The position numbers and the translations under genes are program-made. Shown here one piece after another: positions 23,614 through 31,475 of a DNA stretch of 64,000 nucleotides. Numbering within the stretch: position 1 is the first letter of the stretch; each line of letters starts with the position of its first letter. The DNA comes from Nitrososphaerota archaeon (lineage in GTDB: Archaea > Thermoproteota > Nitrososphaeria > Nitrososphaerales > UBA183). The notes beneath the pieces are model-generated. The model was not told the DNA's origin, did not search any database, and saw nothing but the letters and a program-made list of their open reading frames with translations. The stretch is from the NCBI GenBank assembly GCA_029785685.1, contig JAFLZE010000002.1:71886-135885 (forward strand). Direction: 5' to 3'.

Positions 23614-24771
23614 TCAGGGCAGCTCCGTAGCCACGTTGGTGCATCCTAAGAACCGCCCCAATTCTCCCGCCTCTTCATAAGCCATCGATGCGATACGATT
23701 CGGCAGCCTGGCGAACGGCCTTATGGCGATTTTGAGTCCCCTGCCCTTCCTGACGTGGGACCATACTCCCGCGGCCCGACCGTTGACGAGGAGCACAGGA
23801 GAGACCCACCCCGCCTGCCTGTAGACGCGTCTGTGTTCGGCCGGCCCGACTATGTTCCTATGGGACCTGTGCCCCAGGAGGAAGGAATCGAAGAAGGGAA
23901 GTAGCTTCACCGTTGGCCCATCGAGTGAGGCGCTGGAGAGTTCAGACAGGTCTTCCCAGAGCACCATACCGCTCTCCCCCTCGACGTCCACCTCTGCCAT
24001 CTCTCCCTCAGCTGACGACCAGACTCTCTTGGCATCTCTCGCCGTCATCCCCGTCCAGGTGGCAAAATCAGACGCGCTGGCGGGTCCGTAGGCTCCGAGG
24101 TACCTGATGACCAACTCTCTTTCAGCCTCCCTTTGATTCACGTCCTTCCAGTGGGGGACCCATTTGTCAGCGCGGACGAATGTCGATTCTGTGCCCGCAT
24201 TGGGCCCGGAGCAGTAGACCCCGCGTGCCCCTGCGAGGTGCAGGAGGTAGGTGGACGGGAGGGCCAAAGGACCCACTCTGATGTGTGGGATCCTTCGCCT
24301 ACCCCCCCAGCCGCCTCCCCGCCCGTATGTCACCCTGAGCCCCAGCGACTTCCCCACTTCGCGGGCAAGTGCTGTCTGGGTGATCGGAGCGTTGAGCGCC
24401 TGCAGCACCTCTTCGACCAGCCTTTCGAGCTCCCGGGCCGGCACTCCCTTGGACAGCACCCACCTCACTTCGCGCTCTGCCCGCAGCGCGCTCCCCCTGA
24501 CGAAGAGTGCCAGCTCGCTAGAGGGTAGAAGGAACATTGTCCGCCTCATGCACCATGCTTTGACTAGGGTTCGGTCATTCCACAGGGCCCTATCCAAATC
24601 GGAAAGGGTTACCCCGCAGACTCGCGTCCCGACAGACATCTGGCCAGCCAAGAGAATCTGCGCCTGCGCCCCGCCCATCTTCCCCGGCATCGCCGTCATG
24701 CTGTTTCGGCTTGCCTTATCGCCAAGGTGATGTCTGGAGAGCCTGAACGCGGCCACCTGATTCCATGACAC
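23614..24771 (-). CDS. AlkZ/YcaQ-like winged-helix DNA glycosylase
   Basis: A 385-residue member of the HTH_42 (DUF1006) winged-helix family, which in bacteria includes AlkZ and YcaQ, glycosylases that unhook crosslinked or bulky alkylated bases. The catalytic QxQ motif is present as GGAQAQ, Q36 and Q38 when counted from GTG 24771, matching the position in AlkZ. Further blocks are MRRTMFLLPSSELALF and the C-terminal VLLVNGRAAGVW. An upstream in-frame ATG (24855) gives an atypical basic extension. It stands alone between the RecA-like gene and the PoxB-like gene. Confidence 0.78.
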   Translation of the reverse strand: MSWNQVAAFRLSRHHLGDKASRNSMTAMPGKMGGAQAQILLAGQMSVGTRVCGVTLSDLDRALWNDRTLVKAWCMRRTMFLLPSSELALFVRGSALRAEREVRWVLSKGVPARELERLVEEVLQALNAPITQTALAREVGKSLGLRVTYGRGGGWGGRRRIPHIRVGPLALPSTYLLHLAGARGVYCSGPNAGTESTFVRADKWVPHWKDVNQREAERELVIRYLGAYGPASASDFATWTGMTARDAKRVWSSAEGEMAEVDVEGESGMVLWEDLSELSSASLDGPTVKLLPFFDSFLLGHRSHRNIVGPAEHRRVYRQAGWVSPVLLVNGRAAGVWSHVRKGRGLKIAIRPFARLPNRIASMAYEEAGELGRFLGCTNVATELP

Positions 24772-24920
24772 CCTGGTGACGCCTTCACCAGACGGTCTCT
24801 GCCTGTTATGGTCTCTCAGAGCCTTCCCTGTCCTGCGACTGCCAAAAAGCTTCACCGGTTATTGCAGGGTTCGGCGGGCCTCCGCCGGAGTCAAATCATT
24901 AGGGGACGCAAATGGCATAA

Positions 24921-26678
24921 ATGGCTCTGGACGGGACGAGAGCGGCAATGGCAAGAAGAGTGGCGGACATCATTGTTGACTCGCTCATTTCGCAGAGGGT
25001 GGAGCGGGTGTACGGCGTCGTAGGAGACTCTCTCAACGGGATAGTCAACGCCATCCGCTCCACGAGCGGCGAGATTGAGTGGGTCGGCGTTCGCCACGAG
25101 GAGACAGCCGCCTTTGCCGCCGGCGCAGAGGCCCACCTGACAGGGAAGCTCGCGGTCTGCGCTGGGAGCTGCGGACCGGGGAACATGCATCTGATAAACG
25201 GTCTCTACGATTGCTACAGGAACCGGGTGCCTGTCCTTGCTATAGCGTCCCACATCCCGAGCAGGGAAATCGGCAGCGGATACTTTCAAGAGACCCATCC
25301 GGAGCTGCTGTTCAAAGAATGCTCGCTGTACTGCGAGCTGGTCTCCCACCCCGAGCAGATTTGCAGGGTGCTTGAGATTGCAATGCGGACGGCAGTCGCC
25401 GAAGGGGGCGTGTCTGTGTTGGTGATTCCGGGGGACGTAGCCCTCCTTGACTCGACCGCCAAGCGGCCTGTCCCGTCCTTTGAGAGGCCCACCCCGTCGA
25501 TATCCCCCTCCGCAGCAGAGCTCCGGAAGGCCGCTGAAATCCTCAACGCTGGCAAGAAGGTCACAATACTTGGGGGGGCAGGGTGCGAGGGAGCCCACTC
25601 CGAACTGATTGACCTCGCCGGGACCCTGAACGCCCCGATAGTGCATGCCATGAGGGGGAAGGAGTTCATCGAGTATGACAACCCCTACGACGTAGGGATG
25701 ACGGGGCTCCTGGGTTTCTCGTCTGGATACTACGCCATGATGGACTCTGACGTCCTCCTCATGTTGGGGACTGACTTCCCGTACCAGCAATTCTACCCTC
25801 CCGGTGCGAAGGTGATTCAGGTTGACGTGAGGGGAGGTCAGATTGGCAGGAGGACGAAGGTCGACCTCGGCCTGGTGGGCGATGTCAGGACGACCCTCGC
25901 CGGGCTTAAACCCCTCATCTCTCCGAACAGGGGAGGAGCCGGTCACCTGAAGGCGAGCATCGACCATTACCGGAAGACCAGAGCCGAGCTTGACTCCCTC
26001 GCGATGGGGAAGCCTGGGGAGACTCCGATTCACCCGCAGTACGTCGCCAGGGTAGCTGATGAGGTAGCGGCCGATGATGCCATATTCACGTGTGATGTGG
26101 GGACCCCTACCATCTGGGCGGCGCGGTACCTGAAGATGAACGGGAGGCGCAGACTGCTGGGATCGTTTTCGCACGGTTCGATGGCTGGAGCCCTCCCCCT
26201 GGCAATCGGGGCGCAGAAGGCGTTCCCGAAGAAACAAGTGATTTCCTTCTCGGGTGACGGGGGGCTTTCGATGCTCCTGGGCGACATGCTCACCCTCAGG
26301 CAGCAGAATCTCCCGGTGAAGGTACTGGTCTTCAACAACGGCGCCCTCGCCTTCGTTGAGCTCGAGATGAAGGCCTCAGGCATGCTGGAGTACGGCACTG
26401 ACCTCCTCAACCCGGACCTCGCAAAGCTAGCCGACGCGATCGGCATCCTCGGACTGAGGGCAGAACTCCCAGAGCAGGTTGAGCCCATGCTGATGCAGGC
26501 GCTGCGACACCCAGGCCCCGCCCTCCTCGATGTTGTGGTCAACCGCCAGGAACTCTCCCTCCCTCCGAGCCTGAAGCTCGAGGAGGTCAGGGGGATGACC
26601 CTCTACATGGTCAAGGCTGTCCTCAACGGTCGCGGGGACGAGGTCCTCGACCTGGCACGGACCAATCTCTTCAGATAG
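24921..26678 (+). CDS. poxB: pyruvate oxidase / quinone-dependent pyruvate dehydrogenase-like TPP enzyme
   Basis: A 585-residue thiamine-diphosphate enzyme, predicted to oxidise pyruvate to acetate and CO2. N-terminal PYR domain: VYGVVGDSLNGIVNA, VGVRHEETAAF with the catalytic Glu, and SCGPGNMHLINGLYD. Central FAD/DHS domain: GGAGCEGA, LMLGTDFPYQQFYP. C-terminal PP domain: SFSGDGGLSMLLGDM with NN-x-A for Mg-TPP. The order and length match PoxB (about 572 residues) more closely than acetolactate synthase. The C-terminal tail lacks the clear lipid-binding helix of E. coli PoxB, so the electron acceptor is uncertain. Confidence 0.86.
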   Translation: MALDGTRAAMARRVADIIVDSLISQRVERVYGVVGDSLNGIVNAIRSTSGEIEWVGVRHEETAAFAAGAEAHLTGKLAVCAGSCGPGNMHLINGLYDCYRNRVPVLAIASHIPSREIGSGYFQETHPELLFKECSLYCELVSHPEQICRVLEIAMRTAVAEGGVSVLVIPGDVALLDSTAKRPVPSFERPTPSISPSAAELRKAAEILNAGKKVTILGGAGCEGAHSELIDLAGTLNAPIVHAMRGKEFIEYDNPYDVGMTGLLGFSSGYYAMMDSDVLLMLGTDFPYQQFYPPGAKVIQVDVRGGQIGRRTKVDLGLVGDVRTTLAGLKPLISPNRGGAGHLKASIDHYRKTRAELDSLAMGKPGETPIHPQYVARVADEVAADDAIFTCDVGTPTIWAARYLKMNGRRRLLGSFSHGSMAGALPLAIGAQKAFPKKQVISFSGDGGLSMLLGDMLTLRQQNLPVKVLVFNNGALAFVELEMKASGMLEYGTDLLNPDLAKLADAIGILGLRAELPEQVEPMLMQALRHPGPALLDVVVNRQELSLPPSLKLEEVRGMTLYMVKAVLNGRGDEVLDLARTNLFR

Positions 26679-26713
26679 TGGGCAACCAAGAATTTCGTCG
26701 CGTCGACGGATAT

Positions 26714-26720
26714 CTATAAG
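26714..26720 (+). promoter_or_regulatory. TATA box for the aldo/keto reductase relic
   Basis: CTATAAG, 25 nt before ATG 26742. The promoter is intact although the gene is broken. Confidence 0.5.
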
Positions 26721-26741
26721 CTCGAATCACTGATTCTGACC

Positions 26742-27723
26742 ATGGATTACGTCAGACCTGGTCAGACGGGCCTCAAGGTGTCTCGGATCTGCCTGGGGTG
26801 CATGTCCTTTGGAGCCGGAGACGATTGGAGGGTCGAAGGAGAGGCGGCGAAGCGAGTGCTCGCGCGCGACTGGGACGTTGGGATTAATTTCTACGACACC
26901 GCAAATGTGTACTCGAACAGCAGGTCCGAGGAGATAGTCGGGGAATTCCTTGACGGATGCCGGAACGACGCGGTGTTGGCTACCAAGGTCCGAGGGGAGA
27001 TGGGTCCGGGGCCCAACCAGCACGGCCTGTCTAGGGCGCACATCATGTGGCAGGTGGGGGAGTCACTCCGGAGGCTGAAGACCGATTACATTGATCTCTA
27101 CCAAATCCACAGGTGGGACTACGAGACGCCCATCGAGGAGACACTCTACGCTGACTGACCTGGTCAGCCAGGGGAAGGTGCGATACATCGGGGCGTCGAG
27201 CGTGTGGGCATGGCAGTTCGCCAAGGCCCTCCATACTAGTGACATGAAGGGGTTCGCACGCTTCGTCACCATGCAGGACCTCTACAACCTCCTCTACCGT
27301 GAGGAGGAGAGGGAGATGATCCCCCTCTGTAAGGCTGAGGGGATTGGCATTATCCCCTGGAGTCCCACGGCTGGAGGCATCCTCTCGGGGAGGTACTTTG
27401 AGAACGGGAAGCTGGTGACCAGAGATGGGGACAGCAAACGGGTCAGCCCGGGTTCCATGGGTCACGCGTGCTATGTCGGTAAACCCCAGAACGACCAGAT
27501 TGTTGGGAGGCTGGTGGAACTCGCGAAGCAGAAGGGGGCTACCCCTAACTAGGTTGCCCTTGCGTGGTTGTTGGAGAAGGGAGTGACGGCTCCCATCATA
27601 GGCACTTCTAGAGTGGAGCATCTCGAAGAGATAGTCGGGGCGCTCGACGTAAAGCTCACCGAGGAGGAGACGAGGCGCCTGGAAGAACCGTACCTCCCCC
27701 AGCCAGTGACTGGATTCACGTAG
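26742..27723 (+). pseudogene. aldo/keto reductase, broken by a frameshift and a nonsense codon
   Basis: An NADPH-dependent oxidoreductase of the (beta/alpha)8 AKR class. The tetrad residues are still visible (FYDTANVYS for Asp and Tyr, ATKV for Lys, YQIHRWD for His), and NADP-binding parts remain near the end (IIPWSPTAGGILSG, GTSRVEHL). The first frame ends at 27158. Homology continues in another frame from about 27150 ([16 protein letters not shown]), consistent with a 2-nt loss in T-A-C-G-C-C-C-T-G. A TAG at 27550-27552 replaces the usual Gln (ATPN-stop-VALAWLL), and the family C-terminus continues to 27723. A relic unless both lesions are assembly errors. Confidence 0.85.
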
Positions 27724-28564
27724 GCCCAGGCAGGGACAGCCCGGCTGCCGGTCGGCCTCCCTTTCTGCAGACCATGAGCATGTGCTCGCTCAGCCCGACG
27801 ACTGAAGGGTGAGTGCATGTCTTGTAATGGGTCTCGAGCCAGATATTCCACCTGTGTGGGTCATTCGCCAGGCTGTTCACTTCTTCTTTGTGGACAGAAC
27901 CGACCCCTTCGAGCCCCACCATCGCCAGCATCTTGACATTCTTGACGTCCTCGATTTCATTTCCCAGTTCTTCGGGGAGGAAGAAGTGGGTCGCCGTGAA
28001 ACCGCGGCCTCCGAGGTAGTCTCCGTTGTCGCGTATCTTCTTGAAGAGCGGAAGCTGGACCTCGGCCGGGAAGTATTTCAGCTCCGTAGCCAGCATGGCC
28101 AGCCGGCTCATCACAGAGATGAAGATTGGCGAATGCTTCTTCGCGACCCTGACCAGCTCTGACACTGCCTTTCTCCTGTCCCCGCGCTTCATTATGTGAG
28201 AAAGCGGGCCGCCAAGGCAGAGCACCGCGTCGAAAGAACCGTCGGAGAACCGTGTCAGGTCTACGATGGACCCTTCGGTCGCCTTTATCCCCCCAAGCCC
28301 CTCTCTCCTAATCCGCCTTTCGGCGTACCTGAGGTTCTCAGGCACGTAGTCGAGCAGGACCAAATCGTAGCCCTTCCTGGCCAGTTCAATCGTGTACCTG
28401 CCGGGCCCGCCGCCCGCGTCCAGTATCAGCCCCTTCTTCGGCAGGTACCTCCTGAGATATTCCAGCGTAGTGTCAAATTCCAGTCGGTGGTATGGGTCGG
28501 ATTCGAGCCTGGCCCACTCCTTCTTCACGTTCTCAGAGTAGAACCGCCTTACTGACCGTGTCAT
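27716..28564 (-). CDS. class I SAM-dependent methyltransferase
   Basis: 282 residues with the Rossmann-type SAM site: LILDAGGGPGRYTIELA (motif I, D-x-G-G-G-x-G), LLDYVPENL (acidic end of strand 2), TEGSIVDL and FDAVLCLGGPLSH (motif IV region). The C-terminal part (T-H-F-F-L-P-E-E-L, H-M-L-M-V-C-R-K) resembles methyltransferase_11/25-type enzymes. Substrate unknown. ATG 28564 has TATA-like CATATAATA about 34 nt before it. Its stop overlaps the aldo/keto reductase relic by 8 nt. Confidence 0.85.
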   Translation of the reverse strand: MTRSVRRFYSENVKKEWARLESDPYHRLEFDTTLEYLRRYLPKKGLILDAGGGPGRYTIELARKGYDLVLLDYVPENLRYAERRIRREGLGGIKATEGSIVDLTRFSDGSFDAVLCLGGPLSHIMKRGDRRKAVSELVRVAKKHSPIFISVMSRLAMLATELKYFPAEVQLPLFKKIRDNGDYLGGRGFTATHFFLPEELGNEIEDVKNVKMLAMVGLEGVGSVHKEEVNSLANDPHRWNIWLETHYKTCTHPSVVGLSEHMLMVCRKGGRPAAGLSLPGPT

Positions 28565-28593
28565 CGCGATGGTCTGGTTTCGATGGGTAGCAG

Positions 28594-28602
28594 TATTATA
28601 TG
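28594..28602 (-). promoter_or_regulatory. TATA box for the 27716-28564 methyltransferase
   Basis: CATATAATA on the minus strand, centred 34 nt before ATG 28564, implying a leader of only a few nucleotides. Confidence 0.5.
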
Positions 28603-28707
28603 TGAATGAGGGGCGAGCCTAAGGATCGTCCGAGCCTTGCATGGTCCGGCCACGCTGCGCTCTGACGAAACAGATTTCCGCTGCATTCATAGGCGCGATG
28701 GTCATTC

Positions 28708-29295
28708 TTGCAGCTCTCCAGACAGGGAAGAAACCTGACCGTCGCCGTCGTGGGGGGGCTCGCGGTCGGGACCGCGCTCGCGTTTGTGAGTGTGGACGGC
28801 GTGCCTTTGACCTACCTGCTCCTCCAATTCAATGGCCTTGTTATGAGGGGATGGGTATGGCAGCTTGTCACCTCGGTGGTCGTCGCACCTCCAACCTGGT
28901 CGGGCCTGTTCGACGTGGGTTTCAACGCCATGGCGCTGGTCTGGCTCGACGGCTTCTTCACGCTGGCTTACAACAAGAACCAGTATTACGCAGTCTTCCT
29001 TGCGACGGCCGTAGCAGGCAACGTTGTGAGCCTGGCCAACGGACCGAAGGCGGCGAGTTTCGGAGCGTCTGGTGGAATCTTCGGGCTCCTCGCTGGGGTC
29101 ATATCGTTCAACGTGGCGACAAACAGGAGGGTTGACTTCATCCTCGTCGCCTGGTTCATAGTCATCTTCATAGTCAGCAGCTTTCTGTTCGCCTCCGTGG
29201 ATTGGTTGGCCCATGTAGGAGGGGCACTGCTCGGCCTCGTTCTTGGATACGCCATAGGGGGACGCAGAAGAGCAGACGACTCTGTCCCGTCGTAG
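28708..29295 (+). CDS. rhomboid-family intramembrane serine protease
   Basis: 195 residues with about six membrane helices. The catalytic GxSG motif is in SFGASGGIFGL (S121), and the partner histidine is in WLAHVGGALLG (H169). An upstream W-x-W-Q-L-V-T-S segment matches the L1/helix 1 border, and F-N-A-M (N73) the helix 2 asparagine. Cleaves transmembrane substrates within the bilayer; targets cannot be read from sequence. The start is TTG 28708; the frame before it lacks a better start. Confidence 0.86.
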   Translation: MQLSRQGRNLTVAVVGGLAVGTALAFVSVDGVPLTYLLLQFNGLVMRGWVWQLVTSVVVAPPTWSGLFDVGFNAMALVWLDGFFTLAYNKNQYYAVFLATAVAGNVVSLANGPKAASFGASGGIFGLLAGVISFNVATNRRVDFILVAWFIVIFIVSSFLFASVDWLAHVGGALLGLVLGYAIGGRRRADDSVPS

Positions 29296-29466
29296 TTCGC
29301 ATGGATGACCCTCCGTCCGCTGGCGTGCGCGACAAAGCTGAGCTTCTCGTAGGAGCTCTAAGACTAAGCCCTTGACGGCCAAGCATATCGGAAAAGAGCC
29401 GAGTTTCACGCGTGCCGGTCAGGGCACGCACGATTGGTGTGTTTTGGTTCGGCGGGACGCGCTCAC

Positions 29467-29475
29467 TTTTTCTAT
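29467..29475 (+). promoter_or_regulatory. TATA-like box for the SRPBCC gene
   Basis: TTTTCTATG, centred 28 nt before ATG 29499. Its position chooses this ATG over the in-frame upstream start at 29412. Confidence 0.4.
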
Positions 29476-29498
29476 GCGCTGGAGTACCTGCCTTCGAC

Positions 29499-29903
29499 AT
29501 GCGGTTCGAAGAGACAAAGAAGCTCGAGGCAGATGCCGCCGAAGTATGGAAGAGGGTGTCAGCCCTCGACGAGATTCCGAAGTACTGGCATGGAACCCGG
29601 ACTCTCGAGGTAGTGGGCGAGAACGGTGCCGTGGTCCACGCGAAGGTGAAGTTCGCATTCGGCGGGTCTGGGGAGGCGGACATCTCCAAGGATGAAGCCA
29701 AGCGACTGCTCACCATCAACTACACGTCGGGACCTTTCACTGGGAAGCAGACTATAGTGGTGGAAGGAGGGCAGGTGGTCGCCGCGTGGGACGTAAAATT
29801 CAAGGGGGCCTTTCGCCTCGTGTCGAAGTGGAACGAAGGCCATTTCAGATCAGGGACCGTGCACGCGCTGGAGAGGCTGGCCGCTCTGGAGAACCAAACT
29901 TAG
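29499..29903 (+). CDS. SRPBCC (START/polyketide-cyclase-like) protein
   Basis: A 134-residue ligand-binding helix-grip protein. Typical features are the N-terminal strand M-R-F-E-E-T-K-K-L with the helix A-D-A-A-E-V-W-K-R-V-S-A-L-D-E-I-P-K-Y-W, and the final long helix preceded by EGHFRSGTVHALERLAALE. It has a hydrophobic cavity, not a catalytic site, visible from sequence. The upstream 29-residue extension in frame looks non-coding and starts before the TATA box. Confidence 0.72.
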   Translation: MRFEETKKLEADAAEVWKRVSALDEIPKYWHGTRTLEVVGENGAVVHAKVKFAFGGSGEADISKDEAKRLLTINYTSGPFTGKQTIVVEGGQVVAAWDVKFKGAFRLVSKWNEGHFRSGTVHALERLAALENQT

Positions 29904-30361
29904 TGTAGGAGCTGCGGGAAGAGCTGCTGCGCCTCCTCCGCTCTTGGCACCCTTGCGGCCCTAGTCCGATGGAGTGAAGTCGAGCTGATATTCGGGGATG
30001 CCGAGGCTCCTCCCGTACTTCCGGACCTCCTCATATTGATCCCCGTTCCCGGCCGTTGTTCGTCGCCTCGTTGCTGCTCGGATCGATAGGAGGGTTCATC
30101 TACCGACACCACCCTTCCTGACGCTACGGAGTGGAGGACGCCACAACCCAACTTCGTGCTCAGGAACCGGGCAGGCGCTCACGAACTCTTTGCCGTAACG
30201 GCGGAGTTTGAAAAGCGCGGGTTTGCGGCGCCAGAGGGCTCAGATGCGTCATCGTGGGGTCGACTGGGTGTGGAGATTAACTTGCGAAGCCTGAGAAAGA
30301 TACGCGGGCCGCGGCGGCCTTCGAGCGAGTGATGCGGTTGTACCAGAGAGGGTCCTGAGGC
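29904..30361 (+). other. 458-nt gap with decayed coding remnants
   Basis: No intact gene. One plus-strand frame from 29964 reads VRWSEVELIFGDAEAPPVLP and DLLILIPVPG; after about 30050 the next frame continues LFVASLLLGSIGGFIYRH and stops at about 30122. This looks like a small membrane protein broken by a frameshift. A further open stretch (about 30100-30332, LRNRAGAHELFAVTAEF, EKRGFAAPEG) ends just before the DUF1801 gene but has no clear start. None of these is recognisable as a family. Confidence 0.3.
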
Positions 30362-30787
30362 GTGCCGACGCCAGGCAGGAGACCGAAGGGATTCACAGAG
30401 GAAGAAAAGGCCGCGATGCGAGAGCGAACGCGGGAACTGGAAGCAGGCAAGGCCGACGGGGAAGGGGAGGTGCTCGCGAAGATTGCCGGGACGTCGGAGC
30501 GCAACCGGTCCATGGCGAAGCGGCTCCACGAAATCATCAAGGCCAGCGCGCCGTCACTCACGCCAAGGACGTGGTATGGGATGCCTGCCTACGCCGACGA
30601 AGACGGCGATGTCGTTTGCCACTTCCAACCGGCGGAGAAGTTCAAGACTAGGTATGCCCCGTTGGGCTTCAGCGACAAAACGAACCTTGACGAAGGTAGC
30701 GTGTGGCCGAACTTCTTCGCGTTGAAGGAGCTGACAGCCCCCGATGAAGCGAAGATTCGCGCGCTCTTGAAGAAAGCCATCAGTTGA
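30362..30787 (+). CDS. DUF1801 (YdhG-like) protein
   Basis: 141 residues. The family core is [20 protein letters not shown] followed by [11 protein letters not shown] and a [10 protein letters not shown] close to the C-terminus, which together define DUF1801/YdhG. These are small single-domain proteins of unsettled function. The first 45 residues are a charged helix rich in Glu, Arg and Lys. The start is GTG 30362. Confidence 0.82.
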   Translation: MPTPGRRPKGFTEEEKAAMRERTRELEAGKADGEGEVLAKIAGTSERNRSMAKRLHEIIKASAPSLTPRTWYGMPAYADEDGDVVCHFQPAEKFKTRYAPLGFSDKTNLDEGSVWPNFFALKELTAPDEAKIRALLKKAIS

Positions 30788-30880
30788 GCCAAGTCCACGC
30801 ACGCCCCAAAAGGGACGAGGGGCCTCTGGCGAGGCTGCCGAGCCGCTGTGTGCCTTTCCCGACCAGAGGTGCTCGAGTGA

Positions 30881-30888
30881 CTTAAATC
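30881..30888 (+). promoter_or_regulatory. TATA box for the Nudix gene
   Basis: CTTAAATC, centred 27 nt before ATG 30911, predicting a leaderless mRNA. Confidence 0.55.
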
Positions 30889-30910
30889 AGACAGGGCGGA
30901 GTCTGACCTC

Positions 30911-31360
30911 ATGAGCAGTGTTCCAAAGAGAGCACGACTCGTGCCCCAGCAGGACGGTACCCAGCCCGACGAGGTGGTGCACGTCTCCTCGTTTGTGTTG
31001 GTGAGGAAAGGGGTTCAGCTGCTTTTGCTCAGGAGGCAGAAGCCAGAACGTATGGCTGGGAACTGGGTCCTTCCCAGCGGCGTGATAAACTACGGCGAAG
31101 ACCCCGGACAGGCAGCTCTAAGGATGACCAGTGAGCAGTTGGGGATAGCGCCGACATCCCTGAAGCTCGTTGACGTCCAGTCCTACGGTGACAGGCATTG
31201 GGACCTTTGTTTCCTGTACAGCGCAGAGGTTCCGAACGTTGGAGCGCCTAGTGGTGACTTCGACAAGGCCGGATACTTCGACCTCGACGCTCTTCCTGCG
31301 CAGTTGAGTGAAGGCAACAGGGAGGTCCTCGACATGCTCAAGTCGAGAAAAATCTTCTAG
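30911..31360 (+). CDS. Nudix-fold protein with degenerate Nudix box
   Basis: 149 residues with the Nudix alpha/beta/alpha fold: strands V-S-S-F-V-L-V-R-K-G and L-L-L-L-R-R-Q-K, then the box GVINYGEDPGQAALRM ... SEQLGI. Compared with GX5EX7REUXEEXGU, the Glu after the key Arg is Met, and the catalytic Glu pair is Glu-Gln. Metal binding and hydrolysis may be weakened, so it could be a binding or regulatory member. It stands just before the trp operon. Confidence 0.8.
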   Translation: MSSVPKRARLVPQQDGTQPDEVVHVSSFVLVRKGVQLLLLRRQKPERMAGNWVLPSGVINYGEDPGQAALRMTSEQLGIAPTSLKLVDVQSYGDRHWDLCFLYSAEVPNVGAPSGDFDKAGYFDLDALPAQLSEGNREVLDMLKSRKIF

Positions 31361-31413
31361 GAGTCTGCGGCATCTGGGCCTGCTCCACTGCTTGCTCCTG
31401 CGGTTAGGAACCG

Positions 31414-31443
31414 TGTACATTTCTGAGCACGAATCGCTATAAG
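31414..31443 (+). promoter_or_regulatory. trp operon promoter region (TATA box and TGTACA hexamer)
   Basis: CTATAAG at 31437-31443, with its centre 36 nt before GTG 31476, predicts a leader of about ten nucleotides. TGTACA at 31414-31419, 18 nt upstream of the TATA box, equals the TRP-box hexamer bound by TrpY in Methanothermobacter. One chance hit of a hexamer in a few kb is expected, so the regulatory role is only a suggestion. Confidence 0.45.
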
Positions 31444-31475
31444 CATTTGGGAGCAGAGTTGACAGAGAAACTTGG

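Noticed and set aside
24891..26237. 448-residue minus-strand frame opposite the PoxB-like gene
   Set aside because: No recognisable motifs and unnatural composition; the sense strand encodes a complete TPP enzyme.
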